A DNA stretch of 64,000 nucleotides, from contig NZ_CP089746.1 in assembly GCF_029541745.1 (NCBI RefSeq), positions 3,038,001-3,102,000 on the forward strand, read 5' to 3'. The notes under the pieces are model-generated. The model did no database searches and had not been told where the DNA came from. It worked only from the letters and a program-made list of their open reading frames with translations. Of the stretch, positions 51,801 to 61,982 are shown piece by piece (within the stretch, counting starts at the first letter, position 1; every line of letters starts with the position of its first letter). This DNA is from Streptomyces sp. LX-29 (GTDB lineage Bacteria; Actinomycetota; Actinomycetes; Streptomycetales; Streptomycetaceae). The position numbers were made by a program, and so were the translations under genes.

Positions 51801-52955
51801 TCACCGCACGGAGGCGATCCCCGCCGTCCGCGCGTGCGCGTCCAGGACGGTCCGCAGGGCGGCGAAGTTCTCCACACAGCGGCCGGTGCCGACGGCCACG
51901 CAGTCGAGCGGGTCGTCGGCGATCAGCACCGGGATGTCCAGCTCGCGGCTGAGCCGCGAGTCCAGGCCCCGGAGCAGGGCGCCGCCGCCGGTCAGCACGA
52001 TGCCGCGGTCCATGATGTCGCCGGAGAGCTCCGGCGGGGTCTCGTCCAGGGTGGCGCGCACCGCCGCCACGATGGCGTCGACCGGCTCGGTCAGCGCGTG
52101 CCGGACCTCGTCGGCGGTGAGTTCGAGCAGCTTGGGCAGCCCGCTGACGTGGTCACGGCCGCGCACCGTGCACCGCTCCGGCGGCTTGAGCGCCTGCGTC
52201 TGCTCCGAGTCGCCTTCGCCGTCGCCCTTGGGCAGCTCGATGTGCTTGGTCCCGGACTTGCTCGCCAGCCCGGCGGCGAGCCAGGAGGCGGTGGGCGCGG
52301 CCGAGCCGATGTTCATCTTGATTTCCTCGGCGGTGCGTTCGCCGATGGCCATCGCGTACTGCTTCTTGACGTACGTCATGATGGCGGCGTCCATGGCGTC
52401 GCCGGCGGTGCGCACGGAGCGGGCGGTGACGATGCCGCCCAGCGAGATGACGGCGACTTCGGTGGTGCCGCCGCCGATGTCCACGACCATGCAGCCGGTG
52501 GGCTCGCTGACGGGCAGTCCGGCGCCGATGGCGGCGGCCATCGGCTCCTCGATGAGATGCACCTGGCGGGCGCCGGCCTGGGTGGCGGCCTCGATGACCG
52601 CGCGGCGCTCGACACCGGTGATGCCGGAGGGTACGCAGACCACGACGCGGGGCCGCGCGAACAGCCGATTCCCCGTCACCTTCTTGATGAAGTGCCGCAA
52701 CATGCGCTCGGCGATTTCGAAGTCCGCTATGACGCCGTCGCGTAGCGGACGGACCGCCACGATATTCGACGGCGTGCGGCCTATGGTTTCCTTCGCGTCG
52801 AAGCCGACGGACAGGACACTGCCGTCAATCGCGTCGACCGCCACGACGGACGGCTCGTTGAGCACCACCCCCTTCCCTCGCACATACACCAGCGTGTTCG
52901 CGGTGCCGAGGTCGATGCCCATGTCTCGTCCGGTGAACGACTTACTTTGCGCCAT
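51801..52955 (-). CDS. MreB/Mbl-like actin homologue with internal insertion
   Basis: This 384-residue MreB-family ATPase has phosphate-1 [18 protein letters not shown] (12-29), phosphate-2 [19 protein letters not shown] (156-174), the adenosine motif [15 protein letters not shown] and the family segment [17 protein letters not shown]. Relative to typical MreB (about 340 residues) it has an insertion of about 40 residues at 222-262, rich in Lys/Gly/Asp, just before [12 protein letters not shown]. In Streptomyces, MreB and Mbl act in spore-wall synthesis and additional MreB-like paralogues occur; no mreC, mreD or rodA lies beside it, so this looks like such a paralogue. ATG 52955 is clear. Confidence 0.88.
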   Translation of the reverse strand: MAQSKSFTGRDMGIDLGTANTLVYVRGKGVVLNEPSVVAVDAIDGSVLSVGFDAKETIGRTPSNIVAVRPLRDGVIADFEIAERMLRHFIKKVTGNRLFARPRVVVCVPSGITGVERRAVIEAATQAGARQVHLIEEPMAAAIGAGLPVSEPTGCMVVDIGGGTTEVAVISLGGIVTARSVRTAGDAMDAAIMTYVKKQYAMAIGERTAEEIKMNIGSAAPTASWLAAGLASKSGTKHIELPKGDGEGDSEQTQALKPPERCTVRGRDHVSGLPKLLELTADEVRHALTEPVDAIVAAVRATLDETPPELSGDIMDRGIVLTGGGALLRGLDSRLSRELDIPVLIADDPLDCVAVGTGRCVENFAALRTVLDAHARTAGIASVR

Positions 52956-53047
52956 AAGTTGACATTATCTCTTATGCCCGATTCTTATCCATCGCCTACC
53001 CGTGGCCCTCGGTCACGGATCCATTCGACCGCTGCTAGCGTGCGTTC

Positions 53048-53269
53048 ATGATCATGTCCGCGACGCGGACCCGCCGCGGAATCGCGGCAGGCGCGGCAGC
53101 CGCACTCCTCGGCGCTCTGGTGTTCGGCTTCTTCCAGGGTAAGGCCGGCGACCGCGGACCGGAGCTCGGCTACTGGGCCCTGTGCATCGGGCTGTTGGTC
53201 GGCGCCGCCCTCGGCAAGCCGGGCAATCAGGACCCGTTGCCGGCGGACCCGTTCGGCGAGACGAGGTAA
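53048..53269 (+). CDS. Small two-segment membrane protein
   Basis: The 73-residue protein has a basic start (MIMSATRTRRG), two hydrophobic segments (IAAGAAAALLGALVFGFF and LGYWALCIGLLVGAALG) joined by a short charged loop and a polar tail. The LLVGAALGKPGN segment resembles LVGALVGAAVGKFGG in the larger protein at 53560, so they may be related. Start 53048 or ATG 53054; neither has a strong ribosome site. Function unknown. Confidence 0.55.
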   Translation: MIMSATRTRRGIAAGAAAALLGALVFGFFQGKAGDRGPELGYWALCIGLLVGAALGKPGNQDPLPADPFGETR

Positions 53270-53559
53270 TGGCCCGGAACGACATCACCTTCTACGGCGT
53301 TGCAGGGGCAGAGGGTTTCCTCGCCGCCAAGCGGATCGCCGAATAGGACAGCCGAACAGAGCGCCCGAATCCGCATATTGCGGACGGTCAGTCACCGGAC
53401 GTGTATCCGTCCGGTCCCAGGCATGTCACGGACGCCGAATCGACTTGTCTGGTTGTCATGGCCTCCTGTTACGTTGTGGCTCTGTTTTCCGCCGCGCTCC
53501 AAGAAGATGCACATCCCCGGAGTGCGGTTCCATCACCTTCATCCCCGGGGGATTTCGTC

Positions 53560-54216
53560 ATGAGCCAGAACTGGCAGCAGCCTGGGCAGCCGCCGCAGCA
53601 GCCCCAGCCCGGCTACGGCTACCCGCAGCAGCCCACCGCTCCCCAGCCCCAGTACGGCGCTCCCCAGCCGCAGTACGGCGGCGGCTTCCCGCCGCCCCCG
53701 CCGCCGGCCGGCCGCCAGGGCAACGCGGGCCTCGCCATCGGCGCCGCCGTGGTCGCCGCCCTGGTGGGCGGGCTCCTGTACGCGTTCCTGCTGAGCGCCT
53801 TCGCCGACACCGACGGCAAGGCCGAGCCCGAGATCACGCAGTTCGCTTACGCAGGTGTCCTGGTCGGCGCCCTCGTCGGCGCGGCAGTCGGCAAGTTCGG
53901 CGGCCGCAACACGGGCCTGTGGGTGGTCGGCGCGGTTCTGGCCTTCGTCGGCGTCTTCATCGGCGAGCTGTTTGGCTACGCGATGATCCTGAGCGACTTC
54001 CTGGGCAACTTCGAGACACAGCTTGGCGCCGCCGGCAAGGAAGTGCCCTCCTCGACCGAGATCTTCTTCGAGCACTTCAACTCGCCTGTGTTCGGCGGCC
54101 CGGGCGACGAGGGCCTCTTCCACCTCTGGAAGGAAGACGCCGACGCCATCACCTGGATCTTCATGGCCCTGGCTCCGGTGGCCTCCTTCGGCGCCGCCAA
54201 GAAGCTCGCGGGCTGA
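53560..54216 (+). CDS. Membrane protein with Pro/Gln/Tyr-rich N-terminal tail
   Basis: This is a 218-residue protein. Residues 1-50 are a disordered PQQPQPGYGYPQQP / QYGAPQPQYGGG tail, followed by at least three hydrophobic segments (AIGAAVVAALVGGLLYAFLLSAF, AYAGVLVGALVGAAVG, LWVVGAVLAFVGVFIGELFGYAMIL). The final part is polar with a last hydrophobic stretch (WIFMALAPVASFGAAKKLAG). ATG 53560 follows GGGGGA. Pro-rich tails of this kind are common in actinobacterial envelope proteins and may bind partners. It ends at a strong terminator hairpin. Confidence 0.75.
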   Translation: MSQNWQQPGQPPQQPQPGYGYPQQPTAPQPQYGAPQPQYGGGFPPPPPPAGRQGNAGLAIGAAVVAALVGGLLYAFLLSAFADTDGKAEPEITQFAYAGVLVGALVGAAVGKFGGRNTGLWVVGAVLAFVGVFIGELFGYAMILSDFLGNFETQLGAAGKEVPSSTEIFFEHFNSPVFGGPGDEGLFHLWKEDADAITWIFMALAPVASFGAAKKLAG

Positions 54217-54233
54217 TAGCGCGACTCACACAA

Positions 54234-54268
54234 CGAGGGCCTCGACCGCGGCGCGGTCGAGGCCCTCG
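54234..54268. terminator. Perfect 16-bp terminator hairpin
   Basis: Arms 54234-54249 / 54253-54268, 3-nt loop, between convergent genes; probably serves both. Confidence 0.88.
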
Positions 54269-54276
54269 TGCATGCA

Positions 54277-54543
54277 TTACGCGCTTGCCAGATCGCAAGC
54301 GAGCTCTGCGTGACGCTCCTTGACGCCGAGGTCCTTGAGGTCGATCCGGCACAGCATCTTCGGTATACCCCCGCCCGGCTCACCCTTCTTACAGGCCAAC
54401 CGCACCTTGGACTTCACGACGTAACCGTGATTCCGCAGGAACCCCTCACAGTCATTGGTATTGGCCTGCGCCGGAGAAGCCAGCGTCAGCATCCCTCCGA
54501 CCAGCGCAGCAGTACCCACGAACCCGGCGAGCACCCTCTTCAT
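54277..54543 (-). CDS. Small secreted four-cysteine protein
   Basis: The 88-residue precursor has a signal peptide MKRVLAGFVGTAALVGGMLTLASPAQA and a mature part of about 60 residues with four Cys (NDCEGFL, RLACKKG, MLCRIDL, LACDLAS), presumably two disulfides. ATG 54543 is preceded by GGGGG. Such small secreted proteins are common in Streptomyces; the motif NDCEGFLRNHGY recalls uncharacterised families. Located 3' of guaB3 on the same strand after a terminator, so separately transcribed. Confidence 0.75.
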   Translation of the reverse strand: MKRVLAGFVGTAALVGGMLTLASPAQANTNDCEGFLRNHGYVVKSKVRLACKKGEPGGGIPKMLCRIDLKDLGVKERHAELACDLASA

Positions 54544-54663
54544 ACGGACCCCCGTACATCACACGGGACCAAGCCCCGCACCCTCCAAGATCAACTCGCG
54601 AGACCGTACAGACACCCCACTCCGCACACCAGTACGCACGTCGAAAACCGGCCACAACAGCCG

Positions 54664-54696
54664 AAGGGTCCCGACCAGCCACTGGTCGGGACCCTT
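54664..54696. terminator. Perfect 15-bp hairpin downstream of guaB3
   Basis: Arms 54664-54678 / 54682-54696 with a 3-nt loop, 24 bp beyond the guaB3 stop on the minus strand. Confidence 0.85.
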
Positions 54697-54720
54697 CACA
54701 CAAAACCGTCCGTCAGGACG

Positions 54721-55848
54721 TCACCGCTGGTCGTGCTGCGACGGCGCCACCGTCACCTCGACCCGCTGGAACTCCTTCAGGTCGCTGTAGCCGGTGGTGG
54801 CCATGGCGCGGCGCAGGGCGCCGAAGAAGTTCATGGAGCCGTCCGGGGTGTGGGAGGGGCCGAGGAGGATCTCCTCCGTCGTGCCGACCGCACCCAGGTT
54901 CATCCGCTTGCCGCGCGGCACGTCCTCGTGGACGGCCTCCATGCCCCAGTGGTGGCCGCGGCCCGGCGCGTCGGTGGCGCGGGCGAGCGGGGAGCCCATC
55001 ATGACCGCGTCGGCACCGCAGGCGATCGCCTTGGGCAGGTCGCCGGACCAGCCCACGCCGCCGTCGGCGATGACGTGGACGTAGCGGCCGCCGGACTCGT
55101 CCAGGTAGTCGCGACGGGCCGCGGCGACGTCCGCCACCGCCGTCGCCATCGGGACCTGGATGCCCAGGACGTTACGGGTGGTGTGCGCGGCGCCGCCGCC
55201 GAAGCCGACCAGGACGCCGGCCGCGCCGGTGCGCATCAGGTGCAGGGCCGCGGTGTAGGTGGCGCAGCCGCCGACGATCACCGGGACGTCGAGCTCGTAG
55301 ATGAACTGCTTCAGGTTGAGCGGCTCGGCGGCGCCCGAGACGTGCTCGGCCGAGACCGTGGTGCCGCGGATGACGAAGATGTCCACGCCCGCGTCGACGA
55401 CGGCCTTGGAGAACTGCGCGGTGCGCTGCGGGGAGAGCGCGGCGGCGGTGACGACGCCCGCGTCGCGCACCTCCTTGATCCGCTGCCCGATCAGCTCTTC
55501 CTTGATCGGCTCGGCGTAGAGCTCCTGCATCCGGCGGGTCGCGGTGCGCTCGTCCAGCTCGGCGATCTCCGCGAGCAGCGGCTCCGGGTCCTCGTACCGG
55601 GTCCACAGGCCCTCGAGGTTCAGCACCCCGAGGCCGCCCAGCTCGCCGATGCGGATCGCGGTCTGCGGCGAGACGACGGAGTCCATGGGGGCGGCGAGGA
55701 AGGGCAGCTCGAAGCGGTAGGCGTCAATCTGCCAGGCGATCGAGACCTCCTTCGGGTCCCGGGTACGACGACTCGGCACGACGGCGATGTCGTCGAACGC
55801 GTACGCCCTGCGGCCGCGCTTGCCGCGCCCGATCTCGATCTCAGTCAC
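54721..55848 (-). CDS. GuaB3-type IMP dehydrogenase-related protein
   Basis: This 375-residue IMPDH/GMPR-family TIM barrel has no CBS domains. It starts TEIEIGRGKRGRRAYAFDDIAVVP and contains LPFLAAPMDSVVSP. In the active-site loop, where IMPDH reads GPGSICTT, this protein reads GGGAAHTT, placing His222 at the catalytic Cys position. Actinobacteria commonly carry this paralogue beside guaB (family related to IMPDH and GMP reductase). The loss of the Cys argues against IMPDH or GMPR chemistry of the usual kind. GTG 55848; about 110 bp after guaB in the same direction. Role unknown. Confidence 0.88.
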   Translation of the reverse strand: MTEIEIGRGKRGRRAYAFDDIAVVPSRRTRDPKEVSIAWQIDAYRFELPFLAAPMDSVVSPQTAIRIGELGGLGVLNLEGLWTRYEDPEPLLAEIAELDERTATRRMQELYAEPIKEELIGQRIKEVRDAGVVTAAALSPQRTAQFSKAVVDAGVDIFVIRGTTVSAEHVSGAAEPLNLKQFIYELDVPVIVGGCATYTAALHLMRTGAAGVLVGFGGGAAHTTRNVLGIQVPMATAVADVAAARRDYLDESGGRYVHVIADGGVGWSGDLPKAIACGADAVMMGSPLARATDAPGRGHHWGMEAVHEDVPRGKRMNLGAVGTTEEILLGPSHTPDGSMNFFGALRRAMATTGYSDLKEFQRVEVTVAPSQHDQR

Positions 55849-55960
55849 GTTGTGGCCTTTCCCTCTACGTATGCCGTTCCAGTATCCCCGACACGCGTCC
55901 GCGACACGGCGGAGCCCGCGGCCTGGCGGTCGCGGGCTCCCTCAAACGCCTTGCGCACTC

Positions 55961-57592
<1,632 letters not shown>

Positions 57593-57595
57593 TCA

Positions 57596-58261
57596 CTACT
57601 GCTCCGCGAGCGCCCTGAGCCTGCTCAGCGCCCGGTGCTGGGCCACCCGCACCGCGCCCGGGGACATCCCCAGCATCTGCCCGGTCTCCTCGGCCGTCAG
57701 CCCGACCGCGACCCGCAGCAGCACCAGCTCGCGCTGGTTCTCCGGCAGGTTCGCCAGCAGCTTCCGGGCCCACTCGGCGTCGCTGCTCAGCAGCGCGCGC
57801 TCCTCCGGGCCCAGCGAGTCGTCCGGCTGCTCCGGCATCTCGTCCGAGGGCACGGCGGTGGAGCCGGGGTGGCGCATGGCGGCCCGCTGCAGATCGGCGA
57901 CCTTGTGCGCGGCGATGGCGACGACGAAGGCGTCGAAGGGGCGGCCGGTGTCGCGGTAGCGCGGCAGCGCGCACAGCACCGCCAGGCAGACCTCCTGCGC
58001 GAGATCGTCCACGAAGTGGCGGGCATCGCCCGGCAGCCGCGACAAGCGGGTGCGGCAGTAACGCTGGGCGAGCGGGTGAACGTGGGCGAGCAGATCGTGC
58101 ATGGCACGCTCGTCGCCCTCGACGGCGCGTCGTACGAGGGCGCCGATGGCCTGGTTCTCCTCGTCGCGCATCGGTCCATGGTGCCTTGGCGCCACCCGGT
58201 CCACGGCACCGCCCTCGTAGTTGTGCACCGAACCGTTACGCGTCGGTGTTTTCGCACTCAC
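57596..58261 (-). CDS. sigD: SigD-type alternative sigma factor (ShbA-like)
   Basis: The 221-residue sigma factor has region 2 ([42 protein letters not shown]) and region 4 ([45 protein letters not shown]), as in the ECF/SigD group. GTG 58261 after GGGGGAGG is chosen; an internal ATG at 58171 has no ribosome site. From position beside guaB and bldM it is the SCO4769-type sigma; a Streptomyces griseus sigma of this kind, ShbA, drives hrdB. No anti-sigma gene is adjacent. Confidence 0.85.
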   Translation of the reverse strand: MSAKTPTRNGSVHNYEGGAVDRVAPRHHGPMRDEENQAIGALVRRAVEGDERAMHDLLAHVHPLAQRYCRTRLSRLPGDARHFVDDLAQEVCLAVLCALPRYRDTGRPFDAFVVAIAAHKVADLQRAAMRHPGSTAVPSDEMPEQPDDSLGPEERALLSSDAEWARKLLANLPENQRELVLLRVAVGLTAEETGQMLGMSPGAVRVAQHRALSRLRALAEQ

Positions 58262-58525
58262 GTCCCGTGCCTCCCCCTTTCGGGTATTCCCACCCCGCGC
58301 CCACGACTCCACCGATGGCCGGTGCACCGACACCGCTGACCGGTGCACCGATGGCTCGCGCCCGCGCCTTGGGGCACCTGAGGACACGGCCTGTCCGTCG
58401 TGAGGTCTCATCTGACCGAGCGAGGAGCCTCGGTCTCAGCCGGGGAGGAGTCACACCTCTAAGGATGCGGCATCCCGTGAGGTTTCGGCGTCCGGCGCCG
58501 GCGCGGTGCCGGCGCCGCACCGCGA

Positions 58526-59137
58526 TCAGCGCACCAGACCCCAGCGGAAGCCCAGCGCCACCGCATGCGCCCGGTCCGAGGCGCCGAGCTTCTTGAACAG
58601 CCGCCTGGCGTGCGTTTTCACGGTGTCCTCGGAGAGGAAGAGCTCGCGCCCGATCTCCGCGTTCGACCGGCCGTGGCTCATCCCCTCCAGCACCTGGATC
58701 TCGCGCGCGGTGAGGGTGGGCGCCGCGCCCATCTCCGCCGAGCGCAGCCGGCGCGGGGCCAGCCGCCAGGTCGGGTCGGCCAGCGCCTGGGTCACGGTGG
58801 CGCGCAGCTCTGCCCGGGACGCGTCCTTGTGCAGATAGCCACGGGCGCCGGCGGCGACGGCGAGCGCCACCCCGTCCAGGTCCTCGGCGACCGTGAGCAT
58901 GATGATCCGGGCGCCGGGGTCGGCGGACAGCAGTCGGCGCACGGTCTCGACGCCGCCGAGCCCGGGCATCCGTACGTCCATCAGAATGAGGTCCGAGCGG
59001 TCGGCGCCCCAGCGGCGGAGGACTTCCTCGCCGTTGGCCGCCGTCGTCACACGCTCGACGCCGGGCACGGTCGCGACCGCGCGGCGCAGCGCCTCTCGGG
59101 CAAGCGGGGAGTCGTCGCAGACGAGGACGGATGTCAT
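58526..59137 (-). CDS. bldM: BldM response regulator
   Basis: The 203-residue protein is identical in length and, as I recall it, near-identical in sequence to Streptomyces BldM. The receiver domain has acidic residues DD (8-9), phospho-acceptor position D54 (LILMDVRMPGLGG) and K in GYLHKDASR. The LuxR/GerE helix-turn-helix is TLTAREIQVLEGMSHGRSNAEIGRELFLSEDTVKTHARRLFKKL. ATG 59137 follows GGAGGACGGCC. BldM controls aerial hyphae as a homodimer and sporulation as a heterodimer with WhiI; no sensor kinase is adjacent, and D54 phosphorylation is reported not to be needed. Confidence 0.96.
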   Translation of the reverse strand: MTSVLVCDDSPLAREALRRAVATVPGVERVTTAANGEEVLRRWGADRSDLILMDVRMPGLGGVETVRRLLSADPGARIIMLTVAEDLDGVALAVAAGARGYLHKDASRAELRATVTQALADPTWRLAPRRLRSAEMGAAPTLTAREIQVLEGMSHGRSNAEIGRELFLSEDTVKTHARRLFKKLGASDRAHAVALGFRWGLVR

Positions 59138-59525
59138 GGCCGTCCTCCGCAGCTGATGCGCGTCACCTTGAGCCTCCAGGCTGGTACGTATCGTCACCTG
59201 AGCGATTGACCGCCTCGGACATCCGTCCGAGAGCTTTATTCATCAACCGCCTCCGCCCTCTCAACGACGGTCACCCGAAAGAGTTACGGGTTCGGCGGCC
59301 ACCTTCGACACTCTACGTGAGGGCGCCGTCACGGAGCAGCTTCATCGCGCGGGCCGTCCCCTTCGGCCTTCATGCCCTGTTCGGTGGCATTTGGCGACTT
59401 TGCTTCCAATCTGACGCGATGTGTGGCTACATTCGCAATGAGTCATATTTTCATCTGCTTACACAGCAGATGTACGGTCATGAGCACTGCGTCCGCACGA
59501 GATCGCAACGAGGGGATACGAAGCA
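59138..59525. promoter_or_regulatory. bldM-whiD divergent promoter region
   Basis: 388 bp with AT-rich patches. It includes GAGTCATATTT (59440-59450), shared exactly with the glpD/dehydrogenase region, and CTGCTTACACAGCAG-like symmetry (59456-59470). In other Streptomyces both genes are developmentally regulated (BldD, WhiA/WhiB, BldM); I could not assign specific operators with confidence. Confidence 0.5.
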
Positions 59526-59843
59526 ATGGCCGATTTCTCCCGCCTTCCCGGTCCCAACGCAGACCTGTGGGACTGGCAGCTCCTGGCCGCCTGCCGCGGG
59601 GTCGACAGTTCGCTGTTCTTCCATCCCGAAGGAGAGCGCGGCGCGGCCCGCAGCGCTCGCGAAGCGTCGGCCAAGGAGGTGTGCATGCGCTGCCCGGTGC
59701 GCGCGCAGTGCGCGGCCCACGCCCTGGCGGTGCGGGAGCCCTACGGCGTATGGGGCGGACTCACCGAGGACGAGCGTGAAGAGCTGATGGGGCGCGCACG
59801 CCACCGCGCCATCGCGGCCTCGGGCACCGCGGCGCACCACTGA
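59526..59843 (+). CDS. whiD: WhiD, WhiB-like iron-sulfur regulator
   Basis: The 105-residue Wbl protein has [4Fe-4S] ligands C23, C53, C56 and C62 (AACRG; CMRCPVRAQC), the G(V/I)WGG turn at 74-78 and a basic C-terminal RARHRAIAA segment for DNA or sigma contact. The sequence MADFSRLPGPNADLWDWQLL is the WhiD start. WhiD is required for late sporulation; it binds region 4 of the principal sigma factor. Slightly shorter at the C-terminus than the 112-residue S. coelicolor protein. ATG 59526 follows AGGGG at 12 bp. Confidence 0.96.
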   Translation: MADFSRLPGPNADLWDWQLLAACRGVDSSLFFHPEGERGAARSAREASAKEVCMRCPVRAQCAAHALAVREPYGVWGGLTEDEREELMGRARHRAIAASGTAAHH

Positions 59844-60254
59844 CGCTCCTGACGCCCCTGACGCCACCGACCCCGCCGCTACCGCCCCGGAGACCCCGCC
59901 CGTACCCGCACACCCGCACCCACGGCCGCCCGATCCGCGCCCGTCAGCGGCCACCCGTGCCCGGCCCCCGTATCCGACAGACCCGTCCCCAGCAACCCGC
60001 CAGCCGCGCCTCCGGCACCTCCGGCACCGGGCGCCGGCCGGTCGACCCGGCCCCCGCCCGGGACGGCCAGGGCACCCGTACAGCCGCGGCTCAGCGGTGG
60101 GGTGTGTCCGGCTCCCCGCGCGGGCGCGCCCCGTCACCAAGGCCCCGCGGCCGGCTGTGCCCTGCTCCGCCGCGCCGGCGCGACCCGTCGCAAAGGCCCC
60201 GCGGCCCGTCGACGGCCGTCACGGCACCGCGCGGGGAGCGCTCCGCCCGCCGGG
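59844..60254. other. Gene-free spacer 3' of whiD
   Basis: 411 bp between the convergent whiD and LysR genes. Low-complexity C/G-rich sequence with CACCCGCACCC- and CCGGCACC-type words and CAAGGCCCCGCGGCC twice (60139, 60191). No gene or clean terminator seen. Confidence 0.55.
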
Positions 60255-61178
60255 TCAGCGGCGCGCCGCGTGCTCCAGTCGGTCCAGGGTCGCCACGACC
60301 GCCGGCACCCGGGCCAGGTCCGGCAGCGTCAGCGCCACCACCTCGCGCCGCACCACGGGCTCCACCTGGACGGTGACGGTCCCCTTCATCCGTACGGACT
60401 CCAGCGCCAGCTCGGGCAGCACCGCCACCCCGAGCCCCGCCGCCACCAGGCCGACCACCGCCGGCACGTCGTCCGTCGCGAAGTCGATGCGTGGGGTGAA
60501 GCCCGCGCTCTCGCAGATCTTCACCAGGTGGCGCCGGCAGCGCGGGCAGCCCGCGATCCACGGCTCGCTCTCCAGCTCGGCGAAGCCCACGGTGCCCGCC
60601 CCGGCCAGCCGGTGGCCCTCCGGGACGACGCCGACCAGTCGGTCGCCGAGCAGCGGGCGCACCGCCAGGTCGTCCCACTCGGCTTCCGCGGCCACCTCGG
60701 TTCCGGGGACCGCGCCGGGCAGCGTGGGGTAGCGGAAGGCCAGCGCCACCTCGCAGTCGCCCGCGCGGAGCATCTCCACCGAGCGCGGCGGCTCGGCCTC
60801 CACCAACGAGACCCGGGTGCCGGGGTGGGCCGCGCGCAGCTCGGCCAGCGCGGTGGGCACCAGGGTGGAGCTGCCGCTGGGGAAGGAGACCAGCCGCACC
60901 CGGCCGGCGCGCAGCCCCGCGATCGCCGCGACCTCCTCCTCGGCGGCGGTCAGCCCGGCGAGGATGCCGGTCGCATGCCGCACCAGCGCCTCGCCCGCCT
61001 CGGTCAGCCGCATCTCACGGCCGGTCCGGATGAGCAGCGGAGTGCCCGCGGACTGCTCCAGCGCCCGCATCTGCTGGCTGACGGCGGGCTGGGTGCAGCC
61101 CAGCTCGCGCGCGGCGGCCGAGAAGGAACCGGTGACGGCCACGGAGCGCAACACCCGCAGATGACGTGCCTCGATCAT
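60255..61178 (-). CDS. LysR-type transcriptional regulator
   Basis: The 307-residue LTTR has an N-terminal winged HTH (HLRVLRSVAVTGSFSAAARELGCTQPAVSQQMRALEQ) and a periplasmic-binding-like effector domain from about residue 90 (RVRLVSFPSGSSTLVPTALAELRAAHPGTRVSLVE). ATG 61178 is adjacent to a divergent MOSC gene with an 80-bp gap, the usual LTTR arrangement, so the MOSC gene or itself is the likely target. Effector unknown. Confidence 0.92.
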   Translation of the reverse strand: MIEARHLRVLRSVAVTGSFSAAARELGCTQPAVSQQMRALEQSAGTPLLIRTGREMRLTEAGEALVRHATGILAGLTAAEEEVAAIAGLRAGRVRLVSFPSGSSTLVPTALAELRAAHPGTRVSLVEAEPPRSVEMLRAGDCEVALAFRYPTLPGAVPGTEVAAEAEWDDLAVRPLLGDRLVGVVPEGHRLAGAGTVGFAELESEPWIAGCPRCRRHLVKICESAGFTPRIDFATDDVPAVVGLVAAGLGVAVLPELALESVRMKGTVTVQVEPVVRREVVALTLPDLARVPAVVATLDRLEHAARR

Positions 61179-61258
61179 GCTTCGAGCATAAGCACCTCTT
61201 GGGGCGGAGCGGAAAATCCAGCTCGCCGCTTTGGCCCGGTTCGGACTAACGTGCGGGC

Positions 61259-61921
61259 ATGCAGCTGCTTTCGGTGAACCTGGCCCACCCCCGCTCCCCC
61301 GACTACACCGACGCCGCCTTCACCGGCATCGACAAGCGTCCGGCGTCCGGCCCGGTGGCGGTCTCGCCCCCGGGGCCCAAGGGGGTCGCGGGCAGCGGGC
61401 TCGCGGGGGACGAGATCGGCGACCTGCGCCACCACGGCGGCGACGACCAGGCCGTCTACGCCTTCGCCCGCGAGGACCTGGACATCTGGGAGCGGGAGCT
61501 GGGGCGCGAGCTGCCGGGCGGCGTCTTCGGGGAGAACCTCACCACCGCCGGGCTGGACGTGAACGGCGCGCGGATCGGCGAGCGGTGGCGCGTCGGCCGG
61601 GAGCTGGTCCTGGAGGTCAGCTCGGCGCGCGTCCCGTGCCGCACCTTCGCCGGCTGGCTGGGCGAGCAGGGGTGGATCAAGCGGTTCACCGAGGCCGCCG
61701 CACCCGGCGCCTACCTGCGGGTGATCCAGCAGGGCGAGATCCGAGCCGGCGATCCGATCGAGATCGTGCACCGGCCGGAGCACGAGGTGACGGTCTCCTT
61801 CCTCTTCCGCGCCACCACCACCGAGCGCACGCTGCTGCCGCGCGTGCTGGCGGCCGGCGACGCGCTGCACCCCGAGGCGCGCCGCAAGGCGCTGGCCTAC
61901 GTGGCCAAGCAGGGCTCCTGA
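61259..61921 (+). CDS. MOSC domain-containing protein (YiiM-like)
   Basis: This 220-residue MOSC protein has GLAGDEIGDLRHHGGDDQAVYAFAREDLDIWERELGRELPGGVFGENLTTAGLD-type motifs (short core GVFGENLTT), and the conserved Cys in SARVPCRTFAGWLG that can bind a molybdenum cofactor sulfur. YiiM-like proteins reduce N-hydroxylated compounds with Mo-cofactor. ATG 61259; divergent from the LysR gene. Confidence 0.9.
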   Translation: MQLLSVNLAHPRSPDYTDAAFTGIDKRPASGPVAVSPPGPKGVAGSGLAGDEIGDLRHHGGDDQAVYAFAREDLDIWERELGRELPGGVFGENLTTAGLDVNGARIGERWRVGRELVLEVSSARVPCRTFAGWLGEQGWIKRFTEAAAPGAYLRVIQQGEIRAGDPIEIVHRPEHEVTVSFLFRATTTERTLLPRVLAAGDALHPEARRKALAYVAKQGS

Positions 61922-61982
61922 CCCCGCGTCACGTCGCCGGGCTTCCCGCGCCGGTGCCGCCCTAGGCCGATAGCGTGCGGGT

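Noticed and set aside
58262..58525. Possible small gene between sigD and bldM
   Set aside because: Frames are short and Arg/Pro-rich with no start context; the interval is best read as the sigD promoter and leader.
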